Shown in pieces: positions 17,098-28,018 of a stretch of 64,000 nt of DNA. The stretch comes from Candidatus Comchoanobacter bicostacola. Its GTDB lineage: Bacteria > Pseudomonadota > Gammaproteobacteria > Comchoanobacterales > Comchoanobacteraceae. Under the pieces are notes generated by a model that saw only the letters and a list, made by a program, of their open reading frames with translations, had not been told where the DNA came from and made no database searches. The first letter of the stretch is position 1. Every line of letters starts with the position of its first letter. The stretch is from the NCBI RefSeq assembly GCF_024172705.1, contig NZ_CP092900.1:248001-312000 (forward strand), given 5' to 3'. Both the position numbers and the translations under genes were made by a program.

Positions 17098-17469
17098 ATG
17101 GATGTGCAGTTATTAATTAGTTATGTGCCAATTTTAGTAATGGCCTTTTTAGCACTCTTGGTGGGTGTTGTTCCTTTAGTTTTAGCATGTTTTATAGCGC
17201 CCAGTGCACCCAATGAGGCAAAGTCAAAACCATTTGAGTGCGGATTTTCTCCAGACGAAGGTATGCGGGTTCCGTTTGATATCAAATATTATTTAGTTGC
17301 TATCTTATTTATTTTATTTGATTTAGAAACTGCCTTTTTACTACCTTGGAGTGTTTGCTTAAAGGAGTTAGGCTGGCATGGATTTGTAGTAATGATGGTC
17401 TTTTTAGGGATTCTAACAGTAGGCTTTATTTATGAATGGAAGCAAGATGCGCTTACTTGGAGAAAGTAA
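17098..17469 (+). CDS. nuoA: NADH-quinone oxidoreductase subunit A
   Basis: The first gene of the complex I operon encodes a three-helix membrane subunit near the quinone channel. Family marks are KPFECGFSP, with the conserved Glu and Cys of the loop that shifts during coupling, the [18 protein letters not shown] segment with buried acids, and [10 protein letters not shown] at the end. The ATG at 17098 gives a normal length of 123; reading further upstream would enter the tRNA. The stop overlaps the nuoB start by one base (TAATG). Confidence 0.96.
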   Translation: MDVQLLISYVPILVMAFLALLVGVVPLVLACFIAPSAPNEAKSKPFECGFSPDEGMRVPFDIKYYLVAILFILFDLETAFLLPWSVCLKELGWHGFVVMMVFLGILTVGFIYEWKQDALTWRK

Positions 17470-17972
17470 TGGCAAAAGGACTTGATGTAAATGACATTAT
17501 TGTGCCTAAGGGGTATACCGTAACTTCGTTGGACGATTTAGTTTCTTGGGCGCGGGGCAGTTCAATGTGGCCTGTATCTTTTGGGTTGGCTTGCTGTGCT
17601 GTGGAAATGATGCATGCAGCTGCATCTAAACACGATATTGATCGCTTTGGTTGGGGGTTGTATCGCGGGAGTCCACGACAATCTGATGTTATTATTGTAG
17701 CTGGGACTTTATGTAACAAAATGGCCGGTGCGTTTAGACAGACTTATGACTCAATGCCACAACCAACCTGGGTAATATCCATGGGCTCTTGTGCGAATGG
17801 TGGTGGTTATTATCATTACAGTTATTCAGTAGTTAGAGGGTGTGATCGTATTATCCCAGTTGACGTCTATGTCCCCGGTTGTCCGCCAACAGCTCAAGCT
17901 TTGGTCTATGGAATTATGCAGTTAATGATGAAAGTAAAATATGCCAAGCAGTGGGAAAGAGACCGGTTATGA
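17469..17972 (+). CDS. nuoB: NADH-quinone oxidoreductase subunit B
   Basis: This 167-residue peripheral-arm subunit carries iron-sulfur cluster N2, the last electron donor to quinone. Cysteines are seen in [22 protein letters not shown] and [13 protein letters not shown], the complete ligand set. The ATG at 17469 begins MAKGLDVND. nuoC starts inside its stop as ATGA. Confidence 0.97.
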   Translation: MAKGLDVNDIIVPKGYTVTSLDDLVSWARGSSMWPVSFGLACCAVEMMHAAASKHDIDRFGWGLYRGSPRQSDVIIVAGTLCNKMAGAFRQTYDSMPQPTWVISMGSCANGGGYYHYSYSVVRGCDRIIPVDVYVPGCPPTAQALVYGIMQLMMKVKYAKQWERDRL

Positions 17973-18634
17973 ATATAGCAGATGAGCTGAGAGAACTAGG
18001 TCAAGGAATAGTCTCTGAAAGCTTGGGGCAAGTGTCACTTCAGATTTCAGCTGAGGAGGTATTAAGTGTTGCAAAAAGTTTAAAAACAAACCCAGCTATC
18101 AAGATGAATATGTTACTTGATCTGTGTGGTGTAGATTATTTGTATTATGGGGTGGAGTCTTGGCAAACTGAAGGTGCATGTCATCAAAGTTATTGTAGAG
18201 CTCGAGCTGAACCTCTTTCTGAAAATAGTGTTTGGACTGGAGCGCGTTTTCAGGTTGTATGCCACTTATTATCTATTACACATAATCAGCGTATGCGGTT
18301 AAAAGTAGATTTAGATGATTCTGTTTCTATGCCTTCATTGTCGGGTGTCTGGCCTTCATCTGTTTGGTATGAGCGTGAAGCATTTGATTTGTTTGGTATT
18401 CAATTTAAACAGCATCCTGACCTAAGGCGTATTTTAACAGATTATGGTTTTGTCGGCTTTCCAATGCGAAAAGATTTCCCTTTGGTGGGCAGGGTTGAAA
18501 TGCGTTATGACAGTCAGTCCGCGCAATGCGTGTATGATCCCGTTTCAATAGAGTATCAAAGTCATGTCCCAAGAATGATTCGAAACGATCATCGTTATGT
18601 AGATGTAGGTGAAGAGAGTGGCGAAAGAGCATAG
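17969..18634 (+). CDS. nuoC: NADH-quinone oxidoreductase subunit C
   Basis: The 221-residue subunit packs against NuoD near the quinone site. The signature [14 protein letters not shown], then [20 protein letters not shown], lies at about residues 130-165. NuoC and NuoD are separate genes here, as in most bacteria but not E. coli. The start ATG at 17969 overlaps the nuoB stop. The region 58-75 contains four unusual cysteines or histidines (EGACHQSYC) in a loop that is variable in the family. Confidence 0.96.
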   Translation: MNIADELRELGQGIVSESLGQVSLQISAEEVLSVAKSLKTNPAIKMNMLLDLCGVDYLYYGVESWQTEGACHQSYCRARAEPLSENSVWTGARFQVVCHLLSITHNQRMRLKVDLDDSVSMPSLSGVWPSSVWYEREAFDLFGIQFKQHPDLRRILTDYGFVGFPMRKDFPLVGRVEMRYDSQSAQCVYDPVSIEYQSHVPRMIRNDHRYVDVGEESGERA

Positions 18635-19871
18635 TTATACAATTAATTTTGGACCGCAGCATCCAGCCGCGCATGGTGTGTTACGGTTGTTAATTACGCT
18701 AGAGGGCGAGACGGTGCAAAGTATTGATCCACATATTGGTCTTTTGCATCGTGGTACCGAAAAGCTAATGGAGCATAAAACTTATTTGCAGTCAGGGGGG
18801 TATTTTGATCGTTTTTGTTATGTGTCCATGATGGCCAATGAGCATGCATATGTGATGGCACTTGAGAAAATGTTAGCGATTAAAGTGCCAGAGAGAGCTG
18901 AGTATATTCGGGTGTTGTTCGCAGAAATTACGCGTTTAATGAACCATCTGATATGGCTAGGTGCCTATGGTCTTGATTTAGGAGCGATGTCTGTCTTTTT
19001 GTATTGCTTTAGGGATAGAGATGATCTATTAGCTATGTATGAGGCGGCATCTGGTGCACGCATGCATGCAAACTATTTTCGAGTGGGGGGTGTTTGGCGT
19101 GACCTGCCTCATACAATGCCTAAGTATCAATCCAGTTCCTGGAAGTCAAAAAAGAAGCTGGCAGATTTAAATGCAGACCGTCAAGGATCTTTACTTGATT
19201 TTATTGAGTCTTTTATTGAGCGGTTTCCAGGAAGAATAGATGATTATGAGACGTTGCTAACCGACAATCGAATTTGGAAGCAGAGAACCCAGGGGGTAGG
19301 GGTCGTATCAAAAGAAAGAGCAATGAGTCTTGGCTTTACAGGGCATATGCTGAGAAGTACTGGGGTCGCTTGGGACTTGAGAAAAACACAGCCTTACTCT
19401 GTGTATGATAAACTCACTTTTGACGTTCCTGTAGGAGTAAATGGTGACTGTTATGATCGTTATATCATTCGAATTGCTGAAATGCGAGAATCTGTAAAAA
19501 TCATGAAACAGTGTGTCGATTGGCTACGTGAGCACCCTGGTCCTATATTAGCTGATGCACCTAAAGTAGTCCCGCCAAGTAGGGATCATATGAAGGATAA
19601 TATGGAGGCGATGATTCATCACTTTAAATTACACACAGAAGGATTCTCATTGCCCAGAGGAGAAGTTTATAGTGCTGTGGAGCATCCTAAAGGGGAGTTT
19701 GGTGTGTATATCGTATCAGATGGGGCTAATATGCCTTATAGAATAAAAGTTAGAGCAGCTGGTTTTCCGCACCTTGCAGCAATAAGTGAGTTATGTAAAG
19801 GTCATTTACTCGCTGATGTGGTTACTATTTTATCATCTTTAGATATTGTTTTAGGAGAAGTTGATCGATGA
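18618..19871 (+). CDS. nuoD: NADH-quinone oxidoreductase subunit D
   Basis: This 49-kDa subunit forms the quinone headgroup pocket with NuoB. It opens with [17 protein letters not shown], has [12 protein letters not shown] near residue 50, the FPGRIDDYE segment and the C-terminal [10 protein letters not shown], where the last Arg is conserved. I take the GTG at 18618, seven bases after AGGTGAAG, as the start; an in-frame GTG at 18609 is less well placed. It overlaps nuoC by 17 bases. Confidence 0.97.
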   Translation: MAKEHSYTINFGPQHPAAHGVLRLLITLEGETVQSIDPHIGLLHRGTEKLMEHKTYLQSGGYFDRFCYVSMMANEHAYVMALEKMLAIKVPERAEYIRVLFAEITRLMNHLIWLGAYGLDLGAMSVFLYCFRDRDDLLAMYEAASGARMHANYFRVGGVWRDLPHTMPKYQSSSWKSKKKLADLNADRQGSLLDFIESFIERFPGRIDDYETLLTDNRIWKQRTQGVGVVSKERAMSLGFTGHMLRSTGVAWDLRKTQPYSVYDKLTFDVPVGVNGDCYDRYIIRIAEMRESVKIMKQCVDWLREHPGPILADAPKVVPPSRDHMKDNMEAMIHHFKLHTEGFSLPRGEVYSAVEHPKGEFGVYIVSDGANMPYRIKVRAAGFPHLAAISELCKGHLLADVVTILSSLDIVLGEVDR

Positions 19872-20371
19872 TTGAATTGGATGCACAAGATAAAAAAGTT
19901 ATTGATCGCTTAGCGGATAAATTTCCCAAGGGTAAACAAGCATCTTCTATTTTAATGGCATTAAATCACTTGCAAAATCGTTATGGATGGTTGTCAGATG
20001 AGCATTTGGATGCAGTTGCTGCTTATCTAGAAATGCCTGCTGCTAGGGTCTATGAAGTCGTTTCATTTTATAGTTTGTATAAGCGCGCACCGGATGCGCC
20101 TGTAAACTTAAAGGTTTGTACGAGTTTATCCTGTTGTTTAAATGGGGCACAGGGAGTTAAGCATTATCTTGAATCTCTAGTTAATGATTTGCCTGGTCAA
20201 GATGCCAGTCAATTAGCATTCTCAGTAGGAGAGGCTGAGTGTCTAGGTGCCTGTGATGGAGCACCCGTTGTGATCGTTAATGATGCGGATTATCACCGCA
20301 ATGTAACTAAAGAAAGTTTACAAGCATTGATTAAGGAATATCGTTCTTCGCCAGGAAAACATAATGACTGA
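19868..20371 (+). CDS. nuoE: NADH-quinone oxidoreductase subunit E
   Basis: The 167-residue thioredoxin-like subunit binds the 2Fe-2S cluster N1a. Ligand cysteines are in [11 protein letters not shown] and [15 protein letters not shown]. It forms the NADH dehydrogenase tip with NuoF. Its ATG overlaps the nuoD stop by four bases and its stop overlaps nuoF by eight. Confidence 0.96.
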   Translation: MIELDAQDKKVIDRLADKFPKGKQASSILMALNHLQNRYGWLSDEHLDAVAAYLEMPAARVYEVVSFYSLYKRAPDAPVNLKVCTSLSCCLNGAQGVKHYLESLVNDLPGQDASQLAFSVGEAECLGACDGAPVVIVNDADYHRNVTKESLQALIKEYRSSPGKHND

Positions 20372-21650
20372 AGTATGTTTAAGACATCAATCTGTAGCTG
20401 GTATTCATCAGTTGGCTGTTTATGAGTCAGTTGGGGGTTATGCTACTTGGCGGGCTTTGCTTGCTGGAAAAATAAAGCCCGAGTATATATTGCAGGAGCT
20501 CAAGCGTTCTCAGCTGAGAGGACGTGGAGGTGCGGGTTTTCTGACCAGCATGAAGTGGCAGTTTATGAACCGAGGTACGCCTGGTGATAAGTTTTTAATT
20601 TGTAACTCAGACGAAGGCGAGCCAGGAACTTTTAAAGATACCCTCATCATGAAACATAACCCACATCAGCTAATTGAAGGGATTGCAATTTGTTCTTATG
20701 TGATTGGTGCCTCTAGGGCTTACAACTATATTAGAGGTGAATATTTACAAGAATACCATCAAGTTGAGCGGGCGCTCTATGAAGCCAAAGAGGCTGGGTT
20801 GCTGGGCGCAAATATTTTAGGCAGTGGCTTTAACTTATGTATTGAAAATTTATTAGGTGCAGGCTCTTATATTGTAGGTGAGGAAACTGCAATGATGGAG
20901 TCTATTGAAGGCAAGCGCGCTATGCCTAGAAATAAGCCACCTTTTCCTGCAGTTAGTGGGTTATATGGATGCCCAACTACAATTAATAACACAGAAACTT
21001 TAGCATCAGTCCCAATGATTGTTTCAAAGGGGGGTGATTGGTTTAAGTCTTTAGGTGTTGAGAATAGTGGTGGAACCAAAATATTTTGTGTGAGTGGTCA
21101 TGTTGTTAACCCAGGTACCTTTGAGCTTCCTATGGGCGTTCCTATGCAGAATTTGATTGATTTATGTGGAGGTGTCCGACATAACCGAAGGATAAAAGCA
21201 GTTATCCCTGGTGGGACATCTATGCGTGTGATTCCTGGTCATACTATTCCAGAAGTAACTATGGATTATGATGGGTTAGCACGTGTTAATAGTGCTGTTG
21301 GCTCTGGTGGGATGATTGTGATGGATGAGACCACTTCAATGCCGATGGCGTTGATGCATATGATGCACTTTTATCACCAGGAGTCTTGTGGTCAGTGTAC
21401 ACCATGTCGAGAGGGATCAGGCTGGATCAGTCAGGCACTAAAACAGTTGGTTAAGGGCGATGGGAGTGTTGCTTTAGTGGATGAAATTTATCAAGTTGCA
21501 TCAAGTATTGAGGGTCGAACTATTTGTGCGTTTGGAGAGGCAATTACGTGGCCAGTTACAAGCTTTATTGATCACTTCCGAGAAGAGTTTGATCGTACTG
21601 CTGAGCTTGGTGTGAAGGGGCGGCCGGGTTTTGAATGGAGTATAACGTGA
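20364..21650 (+). CDS. nuoF: NADH-quinone oxidoreductase subunit F
   Basis: The 428-residue flavoprotein oxidises NADH with FMN and cluster N3. RGRGGAGFLTSMKW and NSDEGEPGTFKD are the NADH/FMN-binding loops; GSGGMIVMDE, then ESCGQCTPCREG, provides three cluster cysteines and TICAFGEA the fourth. Length is normal. The stop TGA is shared with the nuoG GTG start. Confidence 0.97.
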   Translation: MTEVCLRHQSVAGIHQLAVYESVGGYATWRALLAGKIKPEYILQELKRSQLRGRGGAGFLTSMKWQFMNRGTPGDKFLICNSDEGEPGTFKDTLIMKHNPHQLIEGIAICSYVIGASRAYNYIRGEYLQEYHQVERALYEAKEAGLLGANILGSGFNLCIENLLGAGSYIVGEETAMMESIEGKRAMPRNKPPFPAVSGLYGCPTTINNTETLASVPMIVSKGGDWFKSLGVENSGGTKIFCVSGHVVNPGTFELPMGVPMQNLIDLCGGVRHNRRIKAVIPGGTSMRVIPGHTIPEVTMDYDGLARVNSAVGSGGMIVMDETTSMPMALMHMMHFYHQESCGQCTPCREGSGWISQALKQLVKGDGSVALVDEIYQVASSIEGRTICAFGEAITWPVTSFIDHFREEFDRTAELGVKGRPGFEWSIT

Positions 21651-23842
21651 GTAAAGAGCAATCTGAGCAGACAGTAAGCATTGTGCTGAATGGTGAAAAG
21701 ATTGAGGTTAAGAAAAACAGTCGCTTAATTGATATTGCATCCCAGCATGGGTGCCAAGTCCCAAGGTTTTGTTATCATGAAAAGCTATCGGTTGTAGCAA
21801 GCTGTCGCATGTGCTTGGTTGATATAGAGGGTGTAAATAAACCCGTCCCCTCATGTGCAACAGCTGTTTCTGAAGGAATGGTGGTGCAGACGCGCTCTAA
21901 AAAAGCAGTCGACGCACAGGAATCTGTGATGCAATTTTTATTGATGAAGCATCCATTGCATTGCCCTGTATGTGATCAAGGGGGAGAGTGTGAACTACAA
22001 GATGTTTCTATGGGGTATGGAAAAGCCATCACGAATTACTCGGGTGAGAAGCGTGCTGAGGTTGATGAAGATTTAGGCGCATTAGTCGCCACCGACATGT
22101 CTCTGTGTATTCATTGCACCCGCTGTGTACGTTTTGGAGAGGAGGTTGCAGGGGTGAAAAATCTGGGTTTGATGGGTCGTAGTGATCAAGTTAAGATTAG
22201 CACCTATTTAGAAAGAGGATTACAATCTGAATGGTCAGGTAATATGGTTGATATCTGTCCTGTAGGCGCATTAACCTCAAAGCCTGCAAAGTTTTCAGGA
22301 CGATCATGGAGCTATGTGCAACACGAAGGTATTGCAGCCCATGATTGCTTGGGTGCTCATATTTCATACCATACCATGGCCAAGGGATATGGTTCTAAGC
22401 ATGTTTTGAAGCGTGTAGTGCCCAGGCCATGTGCAGAGATTAATTCAGTATGGCTTTCAGATCGAGACCGATTCAGTTACGAAGGTTTAGCGCATAATAG
22501 GATTGAGACGCCTATGCTACGTGTTGGAGACACATTTAGACCGCTGAGCTGGGATGATGCAGGACAGTATGTAATGCAGATGTTAGCAGACTCCTCATCA
22601 GGTCGGATCGGAGGAATTGTTTCTCCACAAACCATTACTGAAGATGCTGTTGCTTTTAAAACAGTTTTAGATCAGTTATCAGCTGATATTGATGTGGGTA
22701 CGCATCAAAATTTAGGGGATGAGTTGTTACCGTTACGCTCTAGTCAACTGTCACTTCACCGTATCTCAAAAGCTAAAACAATTATCTTAATTGGGTGTGC
22801 TGTGCGTTGGGATCAACCGTATATTAGCTTATCGATTAAAGAGGCTGTTGCTAATGGCGCAAAGGTATTAAGTTTAGGATCTATTAGGCATCAAAGTGTA
22901 TATCCCGTACACCATGAAATGGTTACGCCGCAGATGTTGGTTAGACGTATTGGTATTTTATTTACGCAGTGGGATCAGTGTGGCTCCATATCTCATGAGT
23001 GGAAGCAAGCGCTTCAGGATCCGGTAGTGGTCTTGGTTGGAGAAGAGGCTTTGATTCATCCACAAGCTCAGGATTTACGCCACTTAATTCACTACTATGC
23101 ATCTGTTTGGTCATATGATTATGCTCTGTTGCCACAAGGCGCCAATCATCTAGGGCTTTCAGAAAGTGGTTTAAATGCTTCACAGTCAGGTGGAACTCCC
23201 TGGCTTAAGTATACTCAAAAGCCATTAGCCTGTTTGTGGGTTCATGATTTAGACCCTGTAGTTGATTTGGGGTTGAACGTGGAATCATTAGCTCAAACTA
23301 AAATTATAGTGAGTGCATCACATTGGTCTTTGGCTATTAAAAACAGTGCTGATTTAGTTTTGCCCACAGTTTGCCCACCGGAGAACTCAGGTACTTACAT
23401 CAATTATTTAGGGATGAAACAACATTTTAGTCAAGCATGTGCCCCTATGCATGATGCAAGGTCACTTTATCAAGTTTGTGCTGACTTGTCTGAAAAATTA
23501 CAGATTGAGTTAAACAGTAAAGAAAACCTTACTAGAGGCATCAATCAATCATTTACTGAAAATACAGAAAAACCAATAAAAATTCCCCAACCCAGTCTCG
23601 TACCTGAATACAATCAAAAACTCATGCCGATTGTTTTGACGCCGTGGGTTCAAACAGATTTATGGGTTAGAAATGCACCTAGCTTGCAAAAAGCATATCC
23701 TAAAACAAAGGTTGCATTAGTACATAAGGAGGTTTCTGCAAAAGATATTCAAGCATTGGGTTATACCCAGACCTTGCAGTCACAAGATATAGCAGTAGGT
23801 GCGGTGTTGTATTATAATAGCGATGGGGTAGAGGGACTTTAG
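21647..23842 (+). CDS. nuoG: NADH-quinone oxidoreductase subunit G
   Basis: The largest complex I subunit (731 residues here; 780-900 in many relatives) holds clusters N1b, N4 and N5. The ferredoxin-like start has CYHEKLSVVASCRMCLV, HPLHCPVCDQGGECELQD gives the His/Cys set, and LCIHCTRCVRFGEE with NMVDICPVGALTSK the 4Fe-4S ligands. The molybdopterin-fold remainder is shorter and diverged. I prefer GTG 21647, seven bases after GGAG, to the ATG at 21635. The region around residues 618-660 is Lys/Asn/Pro-rich and may be a loop unique to this lineage. Confidence 0.96.
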   Translation: MSKEQSEQTVSIVLNGEKIEVKKNSRLIDIASQHGCQVPRFCYHEKLSVVASCRMCLVDIEGVNKPVPSCATAVSEGMVVQTRSKKAVDAQESVMQFLLMKHPLHCPVCDQGGECELQDVSMGYGKAITNYSGEKRAEVDEDLGALVATDMSLCIHCTRCVRFGEEVAGVKNLGLMGRSDQVKISTYLERGLQSEWSGNMVDICPVGALTSKPAKFSGRSWSYVQHEGIAAHDCLGAHISYHTMAKGYGSKHVLKRVVPRPCAEINSVWLSDRDRFSYEGLAHNRIETPMLRVGDTFRPLSWDDAGQYVMQMLADSSSGRIGGIVSPQTITEDAVAFKTVLDQLSADIDVGTHQNLGDELLPLRSSQLSLHRISKAKTIILIGCAVRWDQPYISLSIKEAVANGAKVLSLGSIRHQSVYPVHHEMVTPQMLVRRIGILFTQWDQCGSISHEWKQALQDPVVVLVGEEALIHPQAQDLRHLIHYYASVWSYDYALLPQGANHLGLSESGLNASQSGGTPWLKYTQKPLACLWVHDLDPVVDLGLNVESLAQTKIIVSASHWSLAIKNSADLVLPTVCPPENSGTYINYLGMKQHFSQACAPMHDARSLYQVCADLSEKLQIELNSKENLTRGINQSFTENTEKPIKIPQPSLVPEYNQKLMPIVLTPWVQTDLWVRNAPSLQKAYPKTKVALVHKEVSAKDIQALGYTQTLQSQDIAVGAVLYYNSDGVEGL

Positions 23843-24835
23843 ATGTTGATGATATTTATATACGCATTATGTATTTTAATTCCTTTGGTTGTGGCAGTAG
23901 CGTATTTAACAACGTTAGAGAGAAAGATAATCGGGTATATGCAATTGCGTGTCGGGCCTAATAGAGTCGGCTTCGGAGGTATGTTGCAACCTATTGCGGA
24001 TGCAATAAAATTTGTGACTAAGGAATTGGTTTACCCAGAGCATGCAGATGGTCTTTTATATTATTTGTCTCCCTTATTATTATTGGTCCCATCATTGACA
24101 GCTTGGGCTGTTATTCCGTTTTCAGAATCGTGGGTGCTTGCAGATATCGATGCTGGGTTGTTATTTGTCTTTGCGATGACATCATTGGGAAGCTATGGTG
24201 TATTATTAGCAGGTTGGGCTTCAAATTCAAAATATGCAATGCTGGGTTCTATGCGTTCTTGTGCACAAATTATCTCTTATGAGATTGCAATGGGCTTTGC
24301 GTTGGTAGGTGTTATTCTGTTAGCAGATAGCCTCAATCTACAAAAAATAGTTTACGCGCAAGCTGGTGGTATATTGCATTGGAACTGGTTGCCACTATTT
24401 CCAATGTTTATTGTTTATTGGATTTGTGCTGTTGCTGAAACAAATAGAGCACCATTTGATGTTGCAGAAGGAGAAAGTGAATTAGTAGCAGGCTTTCATG
24501 TTGAATATTCCGGAATGTTGTTTGCAACATTCTTTATTGCAGAATATGCCAATATGATATTTATATCTGTATTTACTAGTACGCTATTTTTCGGTGGATG
24601 GCTCTCACCATTTGAGGGTATTCCATATATAAGCACTTGGTTTAGTTGGGTGCCTGGGATTATATGGCTAGCAGGAAAGTCCTCTTTCTTTGTTTTTTTA
24701 TATTTATGGATGCGCGCTACTTTCCCAAGGTATCGTTATGATCAGTTAATGATGCTGGGCTGGAAAACTTTAATTCCTATTTCTTTAGCATGGATTCCAT
24801 TTATATCAGCGATGAAGCTTTGGGGGTGGGTATGA
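23843..24835 (+). CDS. nuoH: NADH-quinone oxidoreductase subunit H
   Basis: The 330-residue, eight-helix membrane subunit forms the quinone entry chamber. Conserved stretches are [19 protein letters not shown] near residue 30, the [17 protein letters not shown] loop, [20 protein letters not shown] with its acidic cluster and [16 protein letters not shown] at the end. It starts directly after the nuoG stop and ends inside the nuoI start (ATGA). Confidence 0.97.
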   Translation: MLMIFIYALCILIPLVVAVAYLTTLERKIIGYMQLRVGPNRVGFGGMLQPIADAIKFVTKELVYPEHADGLLYYLSPLLLLVPSLTAWAVIPFSESWVLADIDAGLLFVFAMTSLGSYGVLLAGWASNSKYAMLGSMRSCAQIISYEIAMGFALVGVILLADSLNLQKIVYAQAGGILHWNWLPLFPMFIVYWICAVAETNRAPFDVAEGESELVAGFHVEYSGMLFATFFIAEYANMIFISVFTSTLFFGGWLSPFEGIPYISTWFSWVPGIIWLAGKSSFFVFLYLWMRATFPRYRYDQLMMLGWKTLIPISLAWIPFISAMKLWGWV

Positions 24836-25374
24836 ATCTAGTAGGTGTATTCGGTGCGTTAATTACGTTTGCATTATTAATCTATTTTATATTTGGACGT
24901 GACCAGCTAAAAAGTTTACTGCTCCTTGATTTATTAAGCGGGCTACGTGTAACTGGGAAAAAGTTATTTGAGCCTAAAACCACTTTACACTTTCCCGATG
25001 AGGGAGAATCATTACCTACCTCACCAAGATTTAAAGGCATGTTGGCTTTAAGGCGTTATGAAAATGGTCAAGAGCGTTGTATTGCCTGTAAACTATGTGA
25101 GGCAGTATGTCCGGCATTAGCAATAAACATTGAGTCACATGAGCATACTGATGGCACTAGGCGGACAACACGTTTTGATATTGACGCTTTTAAATGCATT
25201 AACTGTGGCTTATGTGCAGAAGCGTGTCCAGTAGATTCAATTGTATGCACAGACGAAATGAATTATTCTTTTTTGCGCCGGGGAGACAATATTATGACCA
25301 AAGAGCAATTGCTAGCAATTGGTGATTTATATGAAGACCAAATTGCTCGTAATATGGAGAAAGACCGTGCTTGA
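24832..25374 (+). CDS. nuoI: NADH-quinone oxidoreductase subunit I, with extra N-terminal helix
   Basis: The 180-residue subunit carries clusters N6a and N6b, with [16 protein letters not shown] and [16 protein letters not shown] as the two full ligand motifs. [11 protein letters not shown] is the amphipathic start found in relatives. Ahead of it lies an extra hydrophobic stretch, residues 2-22, that would span the membrane; I know of no such helix in standard NuoI of about 160 residues. The ATGA overlap with nuoH supports the upstream ATG, and no other start codon lies closer to the conserved part. Confidence 0.94.
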   Translation: MNLVGVFGALITFALLIYFIFGRDQLKSLLLLDLLSGLRVTGKKLFEPKTTLHFPDEGESLPTSPRFKGMLALRRYENGQERCIACKLCEAVCPALAINIESHEHTDGTRRTTRFDIDAFKCINCGLCAEACPVDSIVCTDEMNYSFLRRGDNIMTKEQLLAIGDLYEDQIARNMEKDRA

Positions 25375-25867
25375 TCTTGTTTTTTTAATCTCTGGTGTGG
25401 GCCTGGTACTGTCAGCGTTAAACGTCGCGTTATCAACCCATCCTGTACGCTCTGTTTTTAGCTTAATGCTGTCATTTATGTTTACCGCAGTGATGTGGTT
25501 AGGACTGGGTGCTGAATTTTTAGCACTAGCGCTCATCTTTATTTATGTGGGTGCTGTGATGGCTTTGTTTCTATTTGTTGTATTTATGCTCAATGTTGAC
25601 CATTTGCCACGTGCATTACCAAGAATGGCTACTCTTTTCATGTTGGGCATTATTGTCTCAGGCAGTGTGTATTTATTATTAGAGCACTCTGGGTGGCAGG
25701 CAGAACTTCGTAAAGTCAGCTTGAATGAGCATACAAGACAGTTAGGCTTACTGTTGTATCGGGATTATTGGCTGTGGGCTGAGGTGGTCGCATGTATTTT
25801 GTTGGCCAGCATGGTGGGCTCAATTTTATTGGTTAAATCTAGGAGTTTAAGTCAAAAAAATGATTGA
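25367..25867 (+). CDS. nuoJ: NADH-quinone oxidoreductase subunit J
   Basis: The 166-residue subunit has five hydrophobic helices, including the long [24 protein letters not shown] stretch (written here in part) that holds the pi-bulge helix of NuoJ and conserved Glu and Tyr residues. It links the quinone module to the proton pumps. GTG at 25367 follows GGAG by nine bases and starts inside nuoI. Its stop overlaps nuoK by eight bases. Confidence 0.94.
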   Translation: MLDLVFLISGVGLVLSALNVALSTHPVRSVFSLMLSFMFTAVMWLGLGAEFLALALIFIYVGAVMALFLFVVFMLNVDHLPRALPRMATLFMLGIIVSGSVYLLLEHSGWQAELRKVSLNEHTRQLGLLLYRDYWLWAEVVACILLASMVGSILLVKSRSLSQKND

Positions 25868-26171
25868 GGTTACATATTTAGTTTTATTATCGTGTGTGGT
25901 GTTTGTGATTGGTATTGTGGGTGTCGGGCTGAATCGAAACAATTTGGTAGCAATTCTTATGAACATTGAGTTAATGTTGATTGCAGTTAACATTAACTTT
26001 ATTGCTTTTTCAAATTACCATCAGAACCTAGAAGGACATATAGCGGTATTTTTTGTACTGGCAATAGCTGCTGCAGAAGCTGCTATAGGCTTGGCGATAT
26101 TTGTTAAACTATATGAACGTTATCACAGTATACAGGCAGATAAGTTTTCATCTTTAAAGGAGCTGGCATGA
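25860..26171 (+). CDS. nuoK: NADH-quinone oxidoreductase subunit K
   Basis: The 103-residue subunit has three helices and both key buried glutamates: in MNIELMLIAVNINF and in AAAEAAIGLAIFV. It is related to Mrp antiporter subunits and contributes a proton path. Length is typical. It overlaps both nuoJ and nuoL by a few bases. Confidence 0.97.
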   Translation: MIEVTYLVLLSCVVFVIGIVGVGLNRNNLVAILMNIELMLIAVNINFIAFSNYHQNLEGHIAVFFVLAIAAAEAAIGLAIFVKLYERYHSIQADKFSSLKELA

Positions 26172-28018
26172 CATTATTGTTTTGGACTTGGACTTGTTTG
26201 TTAGCGCCTACTATTTCTGCTGTATTAGCTAGAGTATGGGCTGTTCGCGATGCGTGCTGGATCAATATATTGGGGATGCTTGTATCATGGGTTGCATCTG
26301 TTGTGCTTTATATTCAGCAGCCAAATACATTTATTAATTTTTATGTGTATACATGGCTAGATGTTGGGGATGCGTTTAATTTTGGATTTTGGCTGGATGC
26401 ACTTTCTGTCTATATGGCAGTGATTATCACTTTAGTCTCACTTTTTGTTCATATTTACTCAGTAAGCTACATGCGTGGTGATAAAGATATTAATAATTAC
26501 TTTTTTTATGTCAGTTTATTTACCTCTGCAATGTTACTCCTTATCCTTGCAGATAATCTTTTAATGGTATTTTTTGGATGGGAGTTAGTAGGTGTATTTT
26601 CATATTTCTTGATTGGTTTTTGGTATCAAAAAAGTTATCCACTTGAGGCTTCGTTTAAAGCATTTATTGTTAACAGGGTAGCAGATATTGGTTTAATGAT
26701 TGCTATGGGGTTATTGTTATATCAGTTAGGGTCATTGAGTTATATGGACCTGACAGTTTCACAGCCTATATTACTAGAGGGGTTAGTAGCTAATTACCGT
26801 TGGGTGGATTTAATTAGTTTGATGCTTCTAATCGGTGCTATGGGCAAATCTGCTCAAATGCCACTCCATGTATGGTTGCCTGATTCAATGGCAGGTCCTA
26901 CGCCCATATCAGCATTGATTCATGCTGCAACAATGGTTACAGCGGGTGTTTATTTAATCGCACGCTTATCCTTCATTTTTGCACTCTCACCCCTGGTATG
27001 TTCGGGTATTGTTATTCTTGGGTTATTACAAATGTTTTTAATGGGTGGATTAGCACTTGTGGAGTTTGATATTAAACGTGTTGTTGCATTTTCAACCTTA
27101 TCTCAGTTGGGATTAATGTTTGCTGCATGTGGAGCTGCTGGCTTTATACCTGCTATTTATCACTTAGGAACGCATGCATTTTTCAAGTCGCTGCTATTCC
27201 TATCAGCAGGAGCTATTATCATTGCATCTAACCATGAGCAAGATATTCGCTACACCGCAAGCGCACGTTATTACTGGCCGATACATGGTTCGTTGCTTGT
27301 GGGTTGTCTGAGTTTATCAGGTATGCCTCCTTTTAGCGGATTCTTTTCTAAAGATATGATATTAACGACTCTAAACAGTCAAATTACTCAATACTGGTAC
27401 CTTAATTTTTTAATGATAATGGGTGTTTTAATGACAGCATTATACAGTGCTAGATTTTACTTTATGTTATGTTGGACTCCAAAGAGAGAACGTATCAAAA
27501 CATTAGATTGGCAAATGAAGGGCCCATTGCTGGTATTGGCATTTTTATCTATTGCATTTGGTGCAGGGGCATATCAGGAGGTATTTTTGCTAAATAATGC
27601 CTTAATAGATACCCTTCAACGGTTAAGTATGAATGACTTTATTATTGAGTCATTCTCACATCCTTATATTTATATGGTCTTTTTAGGCTGGGCCGTAAGT
27701 GGCTTGGCTTATGTGTATTGTCCCCAAATACCCAGTCAAGTCGTGGAGCGTATTCCCATGATTTATCAGATTTGTAGAAAGCAATATGGGTTTGATATTT
27801 TCTATCAAAATTATATTGTCAGTGCATATCAATCGATTTCATTTATATTTGCAAAAGTAATCGATCGTTATGTAATTGATCAGACTATATTGGTGAATGG
27901 ATCATCATTATGTTTGAGGTTGCTGTCTAATTTCAGAGTCATTCAATCGGGTTATATCTATGAGTATGTTCTGGGACTATTCTTAGCCGTCATTGTTTTG
28001 TTAGTGGGGTTATTTTAA
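26168..28018 (+). CDS. nuoL: NADH-quinone oxidoreductase subunit L
   Basis: The 616-residue distal proton pump has about 16 helices including the long lateral helix at the C-terminus. FFGWELVGVFSYFLIGFWY holds the TM5 glutamate, GKSAQMPLHVWLPDSMAGPTP the TM7 lysine and broken helix, and HAFFKSLLFLSAG the later Lys. ATGA overlaps nuoK. nuoM follows with no gap. Confidence 0.97.
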   Translation: MTLLFWTWTCLLAPTISAVLARVWAVRDACWINILGMLVSWVASVVLYIQQPNTFINFYVYTWLDVGDAFNFGFWLDALSVYMAVIITLVSLFVHIYSVSYMRGDKDINNYFFYVSLFTSAMLLLILADNLLMVFFGWELVGVFSYFLIGFWYQKSYPLEASFKAFIVNRVADIGLMIAMGLLLYQLGSLSYMDLTVSQPILLEGLVANYRWVDLISLMLLIGAMGKSAQMPLHVWLPDSMAGPTPISALIHAATMVTAGVYLIARLSFIFALSPLVCSGIVILGLLQMFLMGGLALVEFDIKRVVAFSTLSQLGLMFAACGAAGFIPAIYHLGTHAFFKSLLFLSAGAIIIASNHEQDIRYTASARYYWPIHGSLLVGCLSLSGMPPFSGFFSKDMILTTLNSQITQYWYLNFLMIMGVLMTALYSARFYFMLCWTPKRERIKTLDWQMKGPLLVLAFLSIAFGAGAYQEVFLLNNALIDTLQRLSMNDFIIESFSHPYIYMVFLGWAVSGLAYVYCPQIPSQVVERIPMIYQICRKQYGFDIFYQNYIVSAYQSISFIFAKVIDRYVIDQTILVNGSSLCLRLLSNFRVIQSGYIYEYVLGLFLAVIVLLVGLF

